From NCBI RefSeq assembly GCF_028595305.1, contig NZ_JAQQXS010000013.1, positions 62,001-126,000 of the forward strand: a stretch of DNA of 64,000 bases. Reading direction: 5' to 3'. The stretch's first letter is position 1. Each line of letters opens with the position of its first letter. Under the pieces are notes generated by a model. The model was not told where the DNA came from. It worked only from the letters and a program-made list of their open reading frames with translations, and did no database searches. Origin of the DNA: Roseateles koreensis (lineage in GTDB: Bacteria; Pseudomonadota; Gammaproteobacteria; Burkholderiales; Burkholderiaceae_C). The position numbers and the translations under genes were made by a program. Positions 62,097-64,000 of the stretch are shown one piece after another.

Positions 62097-63656
62097 TCAG
62101 TTTCCCGTTCGGGCTGCCCAAATCGACACCCCGCCAAGGGACTGCGCCGAGAAGGTGATGGCAAAGGCGCTGGCATTGGTATTCCATTGGCGTGACAACA
62201 CGCCGTTGAAGCTGCTGCCATCGCTGAGCGTGATGTTGATCTTGTTGCTGCCTTTGTGCGTCCAGGTGCCGGTGTTGGCGCCGCTGACGCTGCCGTCCGC
62301 TGCCAAGGTGATCGCGGCAGAGGTTTTCAGCGTGGTACTGATGTCTTTGCCGTGGTTGATCATCTTGTAGGTACCCGGCACCTCGCTGCTGACCACCGCT
62401 GTGGCTTGGGCAGGCGTGCTCAGGCTCAGCGGCGCGTAGCGGAAGGGCGCCACCACCAGCCAGCCGTCTTCGTTGAGGAACATCTCGTGGACGCGATTCT
62501 CAAAGTACTCGGCCTGACCCGGGAAGCGGGTGTGGAAGATCAAAAAATACTGGCCGGTGCTGGCGTCGCGATAGGCCGAGTTATGGCCCGCTGACACGTA
62601 GCCCAGGGCGGTGCCGCTTTCCCCCGTGGTCAGCGCAAATTGGTGGTTACCGAACAGTTTTTGCCCGTAGGGTGCAATGCTGGGGTCGCCGGCTTCCAGC
62701 GCGGCGCTGGCGACCACTTTGCTCATGTCGTTGCCGGCGCCGTCAAGGTAGGGGCCGTCGGGGTTCAAGGAGCGGGCGGTGCGCAGGTTGTAGCCTCCGG
62801 TTGATGACAGGCCGCCGAATGAGACGAACAGGTAGTAGTACTGGGTCTCGGGGCTGTAGATGACGTAGGAGCCCTCGATGCGCGCGTGGTTGCCGCCCAT
62901 CAGGTGTTTGCCATAACCCTGTCCCGCCACGGGCATGCCAGTATTTTCATCCATTGCCAAGATGAAGATGCCGCCGGAGTAGGAGCCGTAAATCATCCAC
63001 AGCTTGCCGCTGGCGTCGTGGAAGACCGCCGGGTCGACCGTGTTGGGGTGTTTGGTGGCGTCGTAGACAGTGCCGTCAGGGCTGGTCAGGCCCCACATGC
63101 CCGACTCCAAAAAGATCTGCTTGTTGACGAAGGGGCCGGTGACGGTGTCTGCCACCGCCACGCCCAGGGCCGAGCGCGGCGAGTCGCCTTTGCAAGAGTT
63201 GTAATAGAAGTAGTACTTGCCGTCGGCCAGTTGGGCCATGTCAGGCGCCCAAAGGTCGGTCACCGTGGTCCAGGCAAAGGTGTCGGCCAGCACGGTGGTG
63301 ACTTTGTTGAACAGCGGGTTGTTGTCGTCCACACCGTTGGCGATCAGGCTCCAGTTCATCAGATCGCTGGATTTGGCGGCGGCCAGATGAGAGCCAAAGA
63401 TGTAGAAATCGCTGTTGACGCGGATGACTGACGGGTCATGCACCGAGATGTTGGCGAAGCTCAGCGGCGTTTGGGTGGGCACGGGTGCCGGTGTGGGGGC
63501 GGGTGTTGGCGCAGGCGTTGGCGTTGGCGCGTTGGCGCTGCCGCCACCGCCGCCGCCGCAACCGGGCAGCCCCAGGGTGGCAGAGGCCGCTGCGCTGGCC
63601 AGGATGAATTGGCGGCGTGATGCCATTGCGTAGGGCTTGATCATCTGCTCGCTCAT
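62097..63656 (-). CDS. GH43 endo-arabinanase-like lipoprotein
   Basis: The 519-residue protein has a Tat-like start (SRRQFILASAAASATLG) ending in a lipobox LPGC, then a Gly run and a Pro-Thr-Ala repeat linker (residues 40-65). The GH43 domain has D in SVHDPSVIRV near 73, D in PNTVDPAVF near 180 and E in ARIEGSYVIY near 235. A C-terminal beta domain (residues 410-519) is the extra domain found on bacterial endo-alpha-1,5-L-arabinanases. Surface-anchored endo-attack on arabinan is likely. The start at 63656 lies 1 nt after the preceding stop, with GGAGCG upstream. Confidence 0.9.
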   Translation of the reverse strand: MSEQMIKPYAMASRRQFILASAAASATLGLPGCGGGGGGSANAPTPTPAPTPAPTPAPVPTQTPLSFANISVHDPSVIRVNSDFYIFGSHLAAAKSSDLMNWSLIANGVDDNNPLFNKVTTVLADTFAWTTVTDLWAPDMAQLADGKYYFYYNSCKGDSPRSALGVAVADTVTGPFVNKQIFLESGMWGLTSPDGTVYDATKHPNTVDPAVFHDASGKLWMIYGSYSGGIFILAMDENTGMPVAGQGYGKHLMGGNHARIEGSYVIYSPETQYYYLFVSFGGLSSTGGYNLRTARSLNPDGPYLDGAGNDMSKVVASAALEAGDPSIAPYGQKLFGNHQFALTTGESGTALGYVSAGHNSAYRDASTGQYFLIFHTRFPGQAEYFENRVHEMFLNEDGWLVVAPFRYAPLSLSTPAQATAVVSSEVPGTYKMINHGKDISTTLKTSAAITLAADGSVSGANTGTWTHKGSNKINITLSDGSSFNGVLSRQWNTNASAFAITFSAQSLGGVSIWAARTGN

Positions 63657-63657
63657 C

Positions 63658-64000
63658 TCAACGCTCCACCGCAACGACGACCACGGCCTTGGCCGGAATT
63701 GACAAGGTGAGCGGGCCAGTCGCGCCGGATGTTTTGGCGTCGAAAGCGCGAGGCTGCACCTGCTGCGGTGCTTGGAAGGTGTTGCGTGCGTCCATGGCAT
63801 CAGCGGTCAGCACCTGGCCATGCGCAGCCGTGGCGGTCTCGCCCTTCACCCGAACGGCCACGTTCAGCGGTACATGCGGGTTGCTGTTGACCAGGGCCAG
63901 GTAGAGCTTGCCGTCTTTGCTGCGCGCGGCTGACGCGCTCAGGCCCGGGATGCTGGTGCCGCCTAGGCTGTAGGCGGGGTTGTTGGCGATGCTCAGCGGC
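63658..64000 (-). CDS. C-terminal part of a GH51-type alpha-L-arabinofuranosidase (cut by window end)
   Basis: The open frame enters from the window edge and ends at 63658. The visible 113 residues include LSASAARSKDGKLYLALVN, then NPHVPLNVAVRVKG and a VLTADAMDARNTF segment, which is the C-terminal beta-sandwich of GH51 arabinofuranosidases. It ends in a hydrophobic VVVVAVER strand. It would be the first of three co-directional arabinan genes (GH51, GH43, GH127). Its catalytic domain and signal peptide are outside the window. Confidence 0.85.
   Translation of the reverse strand, partial: PLSIANNPAYSLGGTSIPGLSASAARSKDGKLYLALVNSNPHVPLNVAVRVKGETATAAHGQVLTADAMDARNTFQAPQQVQPRAFDAKTSGATGPLTLSIPAKAVVVVAVER

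Overview
The window is high-GC DNA from a Gram-negative bacterium, most likely a betaproteobacterium of the order Burkholderiales (inference). It carries clade I type nosZ with a Tat signal, a cytochrome-c type NO reductase, TonB-dependent receptors, a PEP-CTERM protein and a L-arabinose oxidative pathway. No tRNA, rRNA, insertion sequence or CRISPR array was seen. Most genes are packed with short gaps or 1-10 nt overlaps, so operons can be read directly.

Region 1 (1-15.7 kb) is a respiratory N-oxide block. On the minus strand, in transcription order, it holds nosZ, nosR, nosD, nosF, nosY, nosL, a second NosL-like gene, norC, norB, norQ, a polyferredoxin gene and norD (cut by the window edge). 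Divergent from nosZ are a c-type cytochrome lipoprotein and an ApbE/NosX flavin transferase. FNR/DNR-type boxes lie between nosZ and the cytochrome gene and upstream of norC. Together these genes reduce NO to N2O and N2O to N2, with maturation of the copper and flavin cofactors.

Region 2 (15.8-27.3 kb) is mixed. It has an exported SAM hydroxide adenosyltransferase directly before a TonB-dependent receptor, flanked by two small periplasmic solute-binding proteins. After these come a RIO-type kinase, a carboxymuconolactone decarboxylase-like protein, a cupin, an OXLD1-like mini-protein, a PHI-1/EXORDIUM-like exported protein, a nitroreductase, a glutathione S-transferase and an acyl-CoA thioesterase.

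Region 3 (27.4-64 kb) is a large arabinan/L-arabinose utilisation locus. A divergent promoter region near 31.7 kb separates a minus-strand operon (sugar 1-dehydrogenase, lactonase, MATE transporter, aldose 1-epimerase) from a plus-strand set (arabonate dehydratase, keto-deoxyarabonate dehydratase, alpha-ketoglutarate semialdehyde dehydrogenase). These complete a route from L-arabinose to 2-oxoglutarate. Then come a GH43 arabinanase, a MalFGK-type ABC transporter with its binding protein, GH51, GH43, a TonB-dependent receptor with an apparent +1 frameshift, GH97, a GntR regulator, a GbpR-like LysR regulator, another GH43, a YtfQRT-YjfF type furanose ABC transporter, GH127/GH146, a GH43 lipoprotein and the end of another GH51. 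Outer-membrane uptake, extracellular and periplasmic trimming, two inner-membrane transporters and full catabolism are therefore in one place. The locus is interrupted at 57.3-59.5 kb by two secreted peptidases: a PEP-CTERM metzincin and an S53 sedolisin, convergent on a shared bidirectional terminator.

Structural oddities include an exact 81-bp tandem duplication just before the keto-deoxyarabonate dehydratase start codon, several hexanucleotide or 11-12 bp tandem repeats, and the frameshift in the arabinan-locus TonB receptor.
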